DNA of 5,937 bases from Bacteroidales bacterium. GTDB taxonomy: Bacteria > Bacteroidota > Bacteroidia > Bacteroidales > JAADGE01. This document shows, piece by piece, positions 1 through 5,937 of this stretch. The position numbers were made by a program, and so were the translations under genes. The stretch's first letter is position 1; every line of letters starts with the position of its first letter. The stretch is from positions 1 to 5,937 of the forward strand of contig JAOZMN010000015.1 in the NCBI GenBank assembly GCA_029934265.1. The letters are read 5' to 3'. Below the pieces are notes generated by a model. That model was not told where the DNA came from. It made no database searches and worked only from the letters and a program-made list of their open reading frames with translations.

Positions 1-2
1 TT

Positions 3-233
3 TATGCAGTTTACTCTTATGATAAAACAGAACTGTGGAAAAAATATATTGAAGATAATGATTATTACAACTGGATAAATGTACATGACCCTAAAAACTA
101 TACAAATTTCAGAGAATTGTATAATATACATGGTACTCCTACAATTTTTCTTCTTAATAAAGATAAAAGAATTATTATTAAATATATTACTGTTGAGCAA
201 CTTACAGGTTTACTTGAACAATTCTTGAAATAA
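3..233 (+). CDS. Thioredoxin-fold protein, C-terminal fragment (DUF5106/TlpA-like)
   Basis: This is a partial gene: the frame is open from the window edge and ends at TAA 231-233, giving the last 76 residues. The visible part reads as the second half of a thioredoxin fold. It has a Trp-Ile-Asn-Val-His-Asp-Pro strand and turn, then the segment HGTPTIFLLNKD, in which the Pro encoded at 138-140 sits where thioredoxins carry their cis-proline. A beta strand and a terminal helix (VEQLTGLLEQFLK) follow. This pattern matches the periplasmic redoxin-like proteins of Bacteroidota, which often carry DUF5106 or DUF4369 upstream and act in thiol-disulfide exchange or as lipoproteins. The active-site CxxC region would lie upstream, so neither redox activity nor a signal peptide can be judged. 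The fold is fairly secure from the motif, but the exact subfamily is a guess. Confidence 0.75.
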   Translation, partial: YAVYSYDKTELWKKYIEDNDYYNWINVHDPKNYTNFRELYNIHGTPTIFLLNKDKRIIIKYITVEQLTGLLEQFLK

Positions 234-347
234 AAAGTAAAATATTTTAGAAATGGTGCAACTTTTTTTAAACTTATCTGTACTTGTTAATATATACTTA
301 TAATTATCCCCAAAAATTATACGAAATTTAACCAAAATACAGATAAA
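234..347. other. AT-rich intergenic gap upstream of the giant protease gene
   Basis: These 114 bases separate the thioredoxin-like stop from the next ATG and hold no credible gene. They should contain the promoter and 5' leader of the protease gene if it is transcribed separately. I found no clear match to the Bacteroidota promoter pattern (TTTG near -33 with TAnnTTTG near -7) and no GC-rich hairpin followed by a T run. A 12-bp AT-only palindrome lies at 238-249 and a T7 run at 263-269, but neither makes a convincing terminator. The 15 bases before the ATG are A-rich and lack a Shine-Dalgarno sequence, as is usual in this phylum. Confidence 0.6.
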
Positions 348-410
348 ATGAAAAAAGTAAATTTATTATTATTGATTCTATTTCTTGTAAGCTTCACTGA
401 AATTTACGGA
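348..410 (+). other. Sec signal peptide of the C25 protease
   Basis: Residues 1-21 have a basic N-terminus (Met-Lys-Lys), a hydrophobic core LLLLILFLV at 6-14, and a short polar end reading EIYG before QNK. The probable signal peptidase I site is after Gly21. There is no lipobox cysteine, so this is not a lipoprotein. The exact cleavage site is an estimate. Confidence 0.85.
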
Positions 411-3400
411 CAGAATAAGTATCTTTCGTTTACCGAAGAAGAAACTGATTCGCAAAGCGAGTCCACAATGCCATTCAGGGCAACAAAAGACTTGGAGACG
501 GGAGGCTTTGAAATTGCATATAATTTTACAGGTGCATATATATCAGGTACAGAAGTTGAAAATACACCTTATGATTTTATGCACATCGAAGGTTTTTCGA
601 GTATGTCGCAAGTGGGAGCTCCCGCTTTACCGGCTCGAAACGAAATAATTGCAATGCCTAAAAGTTCGCTTGGCAATATTGTAATTGTAAGTGCAAATTT
701 CATTGAGTATGAAGGCTATATGTTCCACCCTGCCTTAGAACCTGCCAGCGATTCCGAAGGCGACCCTGAACCTGAATTTGAAAAAGATGAAGCAATTTAC
801 GGAGCTAATAAATTTTTTCCGGAGAATATTGCTGAAATTATTGATATAAGTATCAGCAGAGGAACACCACTTGCAACGGTACAAATTCGTCCTGTCCAAT
901 TCAATCCGGTTACCGGAAAAATAAGAGTATATTCCAATATTAAATACAGATTAGAATACAACGGACAAAATAATTCTTTCGATTATATTAAAACCGAAAA
1001 TTCTTTACATTATACAAATATGCTGAAGCGAAAAGTTGTAAATTCAACTTGTATTCCGGATGGAGTTTCATTAGAAAACAAAAGTTACAGCGATGATACT
1101 GATGAAGTTGGTTCTAATAACTATATTATAATTACACATGATGAATATTTTAATCAAGCCAATGACCTTGCAAACTGGAAACGACAACTTGGTTATAAAG
1201 TTGATGTGGTTTCACAATCAAGTTGGACCGCTGCAGAGGTAAAAACAGCGGTTCATAGCCGATATGCCGCTTGGACACCAAAACCTGATTACTTTGTTAT
1301 AATAGGAGACCATGATGGAGCATTTGCAGTTCCGGGTGATATTAGTCAAAATTCCGATGGAGATGATTTTGCTACTGATTTATATTTTTCATGTATGGAC
1401 GGAGCTACTGATTGGCATTCCGATATGGCACACGGACGTATATCTGTTTCATCGTCTGCGGAAGCAACAGTAGTTGTAAATAAAATTATAAAATATGAAA
1501 AAACACCGGTAACAGATGCCAGTTACTATCAAAATATGTTAAACTGTGCTCAATATCAAGATGGTGATGACGATAATGTTAGCGACGGCTTTGCCGACAG
1601 AAGATTTTGCCATACAAGTGAAAATATAAGAGATTATATGCAAAATATAGGATATACCTCCGAAAGAATATATTATACAGATACAGATGCTGATCGTACA
1701 ACTTTAAAATTTAATAATACCTCTTATTCCGATGGTCAAGACTTACCTGCCGAATTACGAGATCCAAGTTTTAATTGGAACGGAGGTGCTACAGATATTA
1801 CAACAGCAATAAATGCAGGTAAATTTCTTGTTTTCCATAGAGACCATGGATACTCCGGTGGCTCAGGTTGGGTGCACCCTCGTTTTACAACAAGTGAAAT
1901 GACCAACCTTACAAATGGAGATTTACTACCTGTTGTTTTTAGTATAAATTGTCATACTGGAGAGTTTTACCAACCAAATTGTTTTGCTGAAAAGTTAATT
2001 AGAATGGAAAACAAAGGAGCAGTTGGTGTTATAGGCGCAGGGCAACTTAGTTACAGCGGGTATAACGATGCTATTGTAATTGGCATGATAGATGCTATTT
2101 GGTCTAACCCCGGTCTTTCAGCAGATTTTGGTTCAGGAGGCACAGGTTCTTCATATACAATAGGAGCGGGAAATGATATATATACTATGGGGGATGTTGT
2201 TCTGCAAGGACTCAACGCCATGGAACAAAACTGGGGCTGGACTTTAAGAAGAAAATATCAATATGAATTATATAATTATTTCGGCGACCCTGCCATGAAA
2301 ATTCATACTGCAAACCCGAATGACAACATTATTGCAGCTACACATGATGCAAGTATAGATTGTTCGACTACTAATTTTGCCATTACAAACTCCGAAGCTG
2401 GAGCGGTTGCTACTTTTGTTTTGAATAATGTACTTATTTCAAAAACAACCCTTGATGGAAGCGGTAACGGCACATTGGCTTACACACTTTCCGAAGTAGC
2501 AGGAGATATAACTTTAACAATTTCCAAACATAATAGTAAACCTTATGTTAAAACAATTACTCTAACTGGTGCTTGTTCTTATTTGCCAACTGTTACTGTG
2601 TCTGATGCAAACAATATTACAGGAACATTAGCAACTCTTAATGCTGAAATAATTATGAATGCAGGTCCTGTTGTTACTGAAAGTGGTTTTGTTTACGGTA
2701 CAAGCACGAACCCTGAAATAGGAGGAGCAGGAGTTACGAAAATTGAAACAAGTCCAACTATAACTACTGGTGTTTATAATGAAAATATTACAAGTTTATT
2801 GGCAGGTACAAGATATAATGTAAGAGCTTATGCAATAAATTCAAATGGAGTTTCTTACAGTACAAATGTATCCTTTACAACCCGATTTAAGTTGCCATAC
2901 AATCAGAATTTTGACAACTTTGCAACATCTGTTCCAGTAGCGTCTTGTATGGATACTGAAATTGAAACTCAAGAATTTTGGACAAACAATAAAACTGATG
3001 ACCAAACAGACTGGGCTACTCTTTCAGGAGCTACTAGTTCAAGCAATACCGGACCGACAACCGACCATTCAGGAACAGGTAAGTATTTGTATATCGAAGC
3101 ATCAAGTTGTACTAATCATTCCGCTTATATTGAAAGTCCTTTTTTTGACTTTGGTGATTCTGATAATCAAAAACTTAGCTTTTATTATCATATGTATGGT
3201 GCAAACATGGGAACATTGCAAGTTGATTTATACTACAATGGCTCTTGGCACAATGCAGTAAGTACCGACTGGAATGGAACAGTTGCAACAAGTATAACAG
3301 GAGACCAAGGCGATAATTGGTTATTAGCAACAACAGATATTACAGAAGCAGATACATATTCTGATGTTAAAATCAGGTTTAACGGATTAACAGGTGCTTC

Positions 3401-5937
3401 TTTTGACAGCGATATTGCCATTGATGATATTTCAATTTTTAATGATTGTAGCTCACCTTCAATACAAGCAAGTAATTTTGGAGATACTCCTTCCAATAAT
3501 TCAATAGATATAACATGGACAAGAGGAAATGGCGATAAAGTTTTAATACTTGCTAAAGAGGGAACGGCAGTTGATGCCGACCCGATTGTAGGTACAACTT
3601 ATAATACTGATTTGAATTTTACAACCGGAGATGAAATAGAAACAGGTAATTATGTAATTTACTCAGGAACCGGCACATCTGCTACAATAACCGGGCTTAC
3701 AGAAGAAGTAACATATCATTTTGCATTTTATGAATTTAGCGATGCAGATAAATGTTATAATTTAACCGAATATGCAAGCTCGGCAACTACTATAAAGTTA
3801 TCGCCTACACTTACAACAACAGCAATAACCGGCATTACTGCAATCGCAGCAGAAAGTGGTGGTAATATTACATTAACAGGTGGAAGTGCAATAACAGCAA
3901 GAGGGATAGTTTGGAGTACAAGTGCAAATCCTACAATAGAAACAAATGAAGGAATTACAGACAACGGAACTGCTATGGGGAGCTATACAAGTTCGCTTAC
4001 AGGACTTACGGCTTTAACAACTTATTATGTAAGAGCTTATGCAACTAATGACGATGAAATTGGCTATGGTAACGAAATATCTTTTGAAACTGCTTGCGGG
4101 AAAGTATCATCTTTGCCTTGGTCGGAAGATTTTGAAGATGTAACTTTTGTTCCGCAATGCTGGGATAGAGAAAACCCCGACGCTTCCAGAACATGGGAAA
4201 GAACTAATGCTTCCGGAAACGGCGCAAGTACAGCATCTGCATATATTGATGATTATAATTATGATGCGGCAGGACAAAAAGATGGTTTAATTACTCCGAC
4301 TTTCGATTTTACAAATTACAATACTTCTGAACTTAAATTTAATGTCTCTCACAAACAATATCCAAATCAAGCTCAAAAACTTGAAGTATTAGTTTCAACA
4401 GACGGAGGTAACAATTATGAAACAATCACATTATATTCTAAAACAGCAGGTTCAGGTTTGGAAACATTAATTATTCCAAGTACTGATTATTTTATCCCCA
4501 CCGTAGCTGGTGATTGGCGACTTGAAACAATAGATATTTCAGGTCTGTCAGGCGAAAGCAATGTTGTTTTTAAATTTGAACATACAAGCGATTATGGTAA
4601 TAATATTTTTATTGATGATATAAGTATTACCGGAATATCAGCAACAATGCCTACTGCAAGCGTTACAGCAACACCCGGTTGTTCAAATGCAGGAACTGTA
4701 ACAGTAAATTCCGACAAAACAGGTATTCAAACTTTTTATTTAATGAATAGTATAGGAACTGCAATAGACGAATGGACGGGTAATGCAAGTTCTCATGATT
4801 TTACGGGACTTTCTGATGCTACATACAAAGGACAGGTAAAAAAAGGCATTGAAACTTCTGCCTTATCAAGTTCTGTAGTATTAAATAATAATCCAAACCC
4901 TACTGCTCCTACTTTAGTTTCTGCAACTCAAACAACAATTTGTAGTGGCAACAATACTAATTTAACTTATACAGGAGGTTCCGGAACTACTTTTAGTTGG
5001 TACACAAGCTCTTGCGGAGGTACATTGGTTGGAACAGGAAATAATCTGACAGTTTCACCAACAACCACAACCACATATTATGGTCGTTGGGAAAATACTT
5101 GCGGTAATTCAACTTGTGAAACTGTTACTATAACAGTACCTGATTCTCCAACCGCTCCTACTTCTGTTTCTGCAACTTCAACAACAATTTGTAATGGAAA
5201 TAATACTGATTTAACTTACACTGGAGGTTCAGGAACTACTTTTAGTTGGTACACAAGTTCTTGCGGAGGTACATTGGTTGGAACAGGAAATAATTTAACA
5301 GTTTCACCAACAAGTACAACAACTTATTACGGTCGTTGGGAAAATACTTGTGGTAATTCAACTTGTGAAACTGTTACAATCACTGTAAATGATATTCCGG
5401 CACAAGCAAGTGTAATAACTGGCGATAATACAGTTTGCAACGGTGATAACTCCTTAGATTACAGCGTAACAAATGTAAGCGGTGTAACTTATGCTTGGAC
5501 AAAGCCGGCAGGTTGGTCCGGAACAAGTACCACAAATTCAATAACACTAACCGCAGGAGCAGCAAGCGGAGATATTACAATAACACCTTCAAATATCTGT
5601 GGAAACGGAACAGTAAGAACTTTTGCAGTAGCTGTAAATGATGTTCCAGCACAAGCAAGTGTAATAACAGGTAACAATACAGTTTGTAGTGGTGATAATT
5701 CATTAAATTATAGTGTAACAAATGTAAGCGGTGTAACTTATGCTTGGACAAAACCTGCAGACTGGTCTGGAACAAGTACCGCAAATTCAATAACACTAAC
5801 AGCAGGAGCAACAAGCGGAGATATTACAGTAACACCATCAAACACTTGTGGAAACGGAACAGTAAGAACTTTTGCAGTAGCTGTAAATGATGTTCCAGCA
5901 CAAGCAAGTGTAATAACAGGTAACAATACAGTTTGTA
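348..5937 (+). CDS. Giant secreted C25 (gingipain-family) cysteine peptidase with multidomain tail, 3' incomplete
   Basis: The frame is open from ATG 348 to the window edge: 1863 full codons with no stop. An in-frame TAA at 288-290 precedes it, and 348 is the first ATG after that stop. The start is supported by a typical signal peptide (MKK, then a Leu/Ile/Phe-rich core, probable cleavage after Gly21). The product is predicted to be a secreted endopeptidase made as a zymogen. A C25-type propeptide (about 25-245) precedes the catalytic domain (257-653) with predicted His500 and Cys535. Behind it come a C25 Ig-like domain, three Fn3-like domains, two cleaved-adhesin/MAM-like jelly rolls, one unassigned beta-rich segment, two Ig-like repeats and at least two PKD-like repeats. 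Gingipains share the propeptide-protease-Ig-adhesin order, but this tail is longer and different in make-up. T9SS export is inferred from the architecture; the C-terminal sorting domain is beyond the window. Substrate specificity cannot be read from the sequence. Confidence 0.93.
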   Translation, partial: MKKVNLLLLILFLVSFTEIYGQNKYLSFTEEETDSQSESTMPFRATKDLETGGFEIAYNFTGAYISGTEVENTPYDFMHIEGFSSMSQVGAPALPARNEIIAMPKSSLGNIVIVSANFIEYEGYMFHPALEPASDSEGDPEPEFEKDEAIYGANKFFPENIAEIIDISISRGTPLATVQIRPVQFNPVTGKIRVYSNIKYRLEYNGQNNSFDYIKTENSLHYTNMLKRKVVNSTCIPDGVSLENKSYSDDTDEVGSNNYIIITHDEYFNQANDLANWKRQLGYKVDVVSQSSWTAAEVKTAVHSRYAAWTPKPDYFVIIGDHDGAFAVPGDISQNSDGDDFATDLYFSCMDGATDWHSDMAHGRISVSSSAEATVVVNKIIKYEKTPVTDASYYQNMLNCAQYQDGDDDNVSDGFADRRFCHTSENIRDYMQNIGYTSERIYYTDTDADRTTLKFNNTSYSDGQDLPAELRDPSFNWNGGATDITTAINAGKFLVFHRDHGYSGGSGWVHPRFTTSEMTNLTNGDLLPVVFSINCHTGEFYQPNCFAEKLIRMENKGAVGVIGAGQLSYSGYNDAIVIGMIDAIWSNPGLSADFGSGGTGSSYTIGAGNDIYTMGDVVLQGLNAMEQNWGWTLRRKYQYELYNYFGDPAMKIHTANPNDNIIAATHDASIDCSTTNFAITNSEAGAVATFVLNNVLISKTTLDGSGNGTLAYTLSEVAGDITLTISKHNSKPYVKTITLTGACSYLPTVTVSDANNITGTLATLNAEIIMNAGPVVTESGFVYGTSTNPEIGGAGVTKIETSPTITTGVYNENITSLLAGTRYNVRAYAINSNGVSYSTNVSFTTRFKLPYNQNFDNFATSVPVASCMDTEIETQEFWTNNKTDDQTDWATLSGATSSSNTGPTTDHSGTGKYLYIEASSCTNHSAYIESPFFDFGDSDNQKLSFYYHMYGANMGTLQVDLYYNGSWHNAVSTDWNGTVATSITGDQGDNWLLATTDITEADTYSDVKIRFNGLTGASFDSDIAIDDISIFNDCSSPSIQASNFGDTPSNNSIDITWTRGNGDKVLILAKEGTAVDADPIVGTTYNTDLNFTTGDEIETGNYVIYSGTGTSATITGLTEEVTYHFAFYEFSDADKCYNLTEYASSATTIKLSPTLTTTAITGITAIAAESGGNITLTGGSAITARGIVWSTSANPTIETNEGITDNGTAMGSYTSSLTGLTALTTYYVRAYATNDDEIGYGNEISFETACGKVSSLPWSEDFEDVTFVPQCWDRENPDASRTWERTNASGNGASTASAYIDDYNYDAAGQKDGLITPTFDFTNYNTSELKFNVSHKQYPNQAQKLEVLVSTDGGNNYETITLYSKTAGSGLETLIIPSTDYFIPTVAGDWRLETIDISGLSGESNVVFKFEHTSDYGNNIFIDDISITGISATMPTASVTATPGCSNAGTVTVNSDKTGIQTFYLMNSIGTAIDEWTGNASSHDFTGLSDATYKGQVKKGIETSALSSSVVLNNNPNPTAPTLVSATQTTICSGNNTNLTYTGGSGTTFSWYTSSCGGTLVGTGNNLTVSPTTTTTYYGRWENTCGNSTCETVTITVPDSPTAPTSVSATSTTICNGNNTDLTYTGGSGTTFSWYTSSCGGTLVGTGNNLTVSPTSTTTYYGRWENTCGNSTCETVTITVNDIPAQASVITGDNTVCNGDNSLDYSVTNVSGVTYAWTKPAGWSGTSTTNSITLTAGAASGDITITPSNICGNGTVRTFAVAVNDVPAQASVITGNNTVCSGDNSLNYSVTNVSGVTYAWTKPADWSGTSTANSITLTAGATSGDITVTPSNTCGNGTVRTFAVAVNDVPAQASVITGNNTVC
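420..1082 (+). other. C25-type propeptide region (residues about 25-245)
   Basis: In gingipains the N-terminal propeptide keeps the protease inactive until it is cleaved after export. Here the region carries two hallmarks I associate with that family: a VGAPALPAR segment at residues 89-97 (the Gly-x-Pro-x-Leu-Pro motif) and, near its end, QIRPVQFNPVTGKIRVYS starting at residue 179, followed by KYRLEY. A loop rich in Glu, Asp and Pro (about residues 133-153) separates the two. The segment between about 205 and 256 is polar, with Asp- and Ser-rich sequence, and is the likely site of maturation cleavage. The precise cleavage point is not visible. Confidence 0.8.
1116..2306 (+). other. C25 peptidase catalytic domain (residues about 257-653)
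   Basis: The domain opens with the strand YIIITHDEYF (from residue 259) and a WKRQLGYKVDVV segment, the usual C25 entry. It contains ATDLYF with Asp344, HGRISV with Gly363-Arg364, and an acidic loop DGDDDNVSDGFADRRF at 405-420 that resembles calcium-binding loops in gingipains. The predicted catalytic His500 lies in HRDHG and the predicted nucleophile Cys535 in SINCHTGEF. Their 35-residue spacing is close to the 33 of gingipain RgpB (His211/Cys244). The nearby NCFAEKLIR and GAVGVIGAG segments and the closing YFGDPAMKIH (Gly646-Asp-Pro) are also family hallmarks. All key positions are present, so the enzyme looks intact. Residue assignment is by motif, not by alignment or structure. Confidence 0.9.
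2331..2582 (+). other. C25 C-terminal Ig-like domain (residues about 662-745)
   Basis: This beta-rich segment of about 84 residues lies directly after the catalytic domain, where gingipains carry an immunoglobulin-like domain packed against the protease. It begins IIAATHDASIDC and ends ITLTGAC. The strand pattern (GAVATFVLNN, a Gly-Asn-Gly turn, then DITLTISKHN and KPYVKTITL) fits that fold. Cys672 and Cys743 near its two ends could pair, which is an inference. Confidence 0.7.
2583..2885 (+). other. Fn3-like domain 1 (residues about 746-846)
   Basis: This segment resembles the fibronectin type III-like modules common in Bacteroidota surface proteins. It has a GFVYGTSTNPEIG strand and turn, a Gly-Thr-Arg-Tyr-Asn-Val-Arg-Ala-Tyr-Ala-Ile-Asn motif (the tyrosine-corner region of Fn3), and a closing VSFTT. 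It is the same subtype as the segment at 3807-4097. It is probably a spacer that presents the neighbouring jelly roll. Confidence 0.7.
2892..3449 (+). other. Cleaved-adhesin / MAM-like jelly-roll domain 1 (residues about 849-1034)
   Basis: The segment opens LPYNQNFDNF, has a Trp-rich DDQTDWATLSG stretch, a GKYLYIEAS strand and a SPFFDF/LSFYYHMYG pair, and closes with IAIDDISI at residues 1023-1030. That start and end pair marks the cleaved-adhesin (choice-of-anchor J) and MAM-like galactose-binding folds, which form the haemagglutinin domains of gingipains. The likely role is binding of carbohydrate or host or matrix protein; the ligand is unknown. Confidence 0.75.
3450..3806 (+). other. Fn3-like domain 2, VLI-AKEGTAV subtype (residues about 1035-1153)
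   Basis: This segment has a SIDITWTRGNGDKVLILAKE start, a GNYVIYSGTGTSATITGL centre, and VTYHFAFYEF followed by a Cys-Tyr-Asn segment near the end. This is a recurrent Fn3-like subtype in secreted Bacteroidota proteins, in which a GTxY-like loop and a tyrosine-corner 'TYHFAxYEY' strand are usual. It differs clearly from Fn3-like domains 1 and 3. It is most likely a spacer. Confidence 0.65.
3807..4097 (+). other. Fn3-like domain 3 (residues about 1154-1250)
   Basis: This segment shares the subtype of domain 1: RGIVWSTSANPTI corresponds to GFVYGTSTNPEI, and TTYYVRAYATNDDEIGYGNEISFET corresponds to TRYNVRAYAINSNGVSYSTNVSFTT minus small changes. The next module is again a jelly roll, so the order Fn3 then jelly roll occurs twice in this protein. 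Confidence 0.72.
4113..4631 (+). other. Cleaved-adhesin / choice-of-anchor J jelly-roll domain 2 (residues about 1256-1428)
   Basis: The segment opens LPWSEDFED followed by VPQCWDREN and a TWERTNASG strand, and has a LITPTFDFTN stretch, a QKLEVLVSTDGG strand and an IFIDDISI end at residues 1420-1427. These features are typical of choice-of-anchor J and cleaved-adhesin modules, where the phrase 'LPWxExFE...FPPxCW' recurs. It is more canonical than the first jelly roll. The role is probably adhesion or substrate targeting, by analogy with gingipain haemagglutinin domains. Confidence 0.8.
4635..4898 (+). other. Unassigned beta-rich segment (residues about 1430-1517)
   Basis: About 88 residues lie between the second jelly roll and the first 83-residue repeat. 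The segment contains ASVTATPGCSNAGTVTVNS, a GIQTFYLMNSIG strand, DFTGLSDATYKGQVKKG, and an Asn/Pro-rich exit. It looks like an Ig-like sandwich that reads out an apparent property (compare SprB-type repeats), but I cannot assign a family. Confidence 0.45.
4899..5396 (+). repeat. Two tandem 249-bp repeats, type A (Ig-like, CHU_C-associated style)
   Basis: Unit A1 is 4899-5147 and unit A2 is 5148-5396, each coding exactly 83 residues (1518-1600 and 1601-1683). By hand count the two match at 76 of 83 residues and about 220 of 249 bases, and most base differences are silent. Each unit starts PTAPT, carries TTICxGNNT, FSWYTSSCGG, an NLTVSPT strand, TTTYYGRWENTCGNSTCE, and ends VTITV. Four cysteines recur at unit positions 15, 39, 68 and 73. 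This pattern matches the Ig-like domain found near C-terminal sorting domains in gliding Bacteroidota proteins (the Ig_7, CHU_C-associated family). Role: spacer or adhesin. Confidence 0.85.
5397..5937 (+). repeat. Tandem 249-bp repeats, type B (PKD-like), two full units and the start of a third
   Basis: Unit B1 is 5397-5645, B2 is 5646-5894 and B3 begins at 5895 and is cut by the window edge. Full units code exactly 83 residues (1684-1766, 1767-1849). B1 and B2 match at 75 of 83 residues and about 223 of 249 bases. Each unit starts PAQASVITG, has NTVCxGDNS, GVTYAWTKPA, WSGTST, SITLTAGA, SGDITxTPSNxCGNG, and ends RTFAVAVND. Cysteines recur at unit positions 14 and 68. The YAWTxP and W-SGTST pattern fits PKD-like domains (PKD_6 style) of T9SS substrates. 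The array runs past the window, so the total unit count is unknown. Confidence 0.87.

Noticed and set aside
238..249. 12-bp perfect palindrome TAAAATATTTTA in the intergenic gap, considered as terminator or operator
   Set aside because: It is AT only and lacks a stable GC stem, and such palindromes arise by chance in AT-rich DNA.
2962..3261. Plus-strand open frame of about 99 codons within the protease gene
   Set aside because: It lies in a different frame inside the clearly coding C25 gene, and its translation has no recognisable motif. It is a shadow of the jelly-roll region.
3233..3964. Minus-strand open frames opposite the first jelly roll and the Fn3-like domains
   Set aside because: They are antisense to a well-supported coding frame, have low-complexity hydrophobic translations, and show no start context.
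5380..5926. Minus-strand open frames over the repeat region that recur at 249-bp intervals
   Set aside because: Their regular spacing simply mirrors the plus-strand repeat. The same stretch codes for recognisable PKD-like modules on the plus strand.
348..5937. Identification as PorU, the C25-family sortase of T9SS
   Set aside because: PorU does not carry a long tail of Fn3, jelly-roll, Ig-like and PKD-like repeats. The signal peptide, propeptide and adhesin order match a secreted substrate instead.
4899..5937. CRISPR or other noncoding tandem array
   Set aside because: The units are 249 bp, in frame, and code for conserved protein modules. There are no short identical repeats with unique spacers.

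Overview
The window is AT-rich and fits a free-living or host-associated member of the Bacteroidota. Supporting signs are the adenine-rich start region with no Shine-Dalgarno sequence, a gingipain-family (C25) cysteine peptidase, and a long train of the Fn3, cleaved-adhesin, Ig-like and PKD-like modules typical of proteins exported by the type IX secretion system (T9SS). The genus cannot be named from this stretch.

Layout: positions 3-233 hold the C-terminal end of a thioredoxin-fold protein whose start lies upstream. A 114-bp AT-rich gap follows (234-347). From 348 to the window edge one reading frame stays open without a stop. It encodes at least 1863 residues of a single secreted giant protein whose end lies outside the window.

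Domain order of the giant protein (residues, approximate): signal peptide 1-21; C25 propeptide 25-245; C25 catalytic domain 257-653 with a predicted His500/Cys535 dyad; C25 C-terminal Ig-like domain 662-745; Fn3-like 746-846; cleaved-adhesin/MAM-like jelly roll 849-1034; Fn3-like 1035-1153; Fn3-like 1154-1250; second jelly roll 1256-1428; an unassigned beta-rich segment 1430-1517; two Ig-like repeats (type A) 1518-1683; two full PKD-like repeats and the start of a third (type B) 1684-1863 and on. All four complete repeats are exactly 83 residues (249 bp).

The likely working model is a protease made as a zymogen, exported across the inner membrane by Sec and across the outer membrane by T9SS. 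Its catalytic head would be carried on adhesive and spacer modules for use at the cell surface or outside the cell. The T9SS sorting domain that would prove this is not in the window. The thioredoxin-like neighbour runs in the same direction, but nothing in the sequence shows a functional link.
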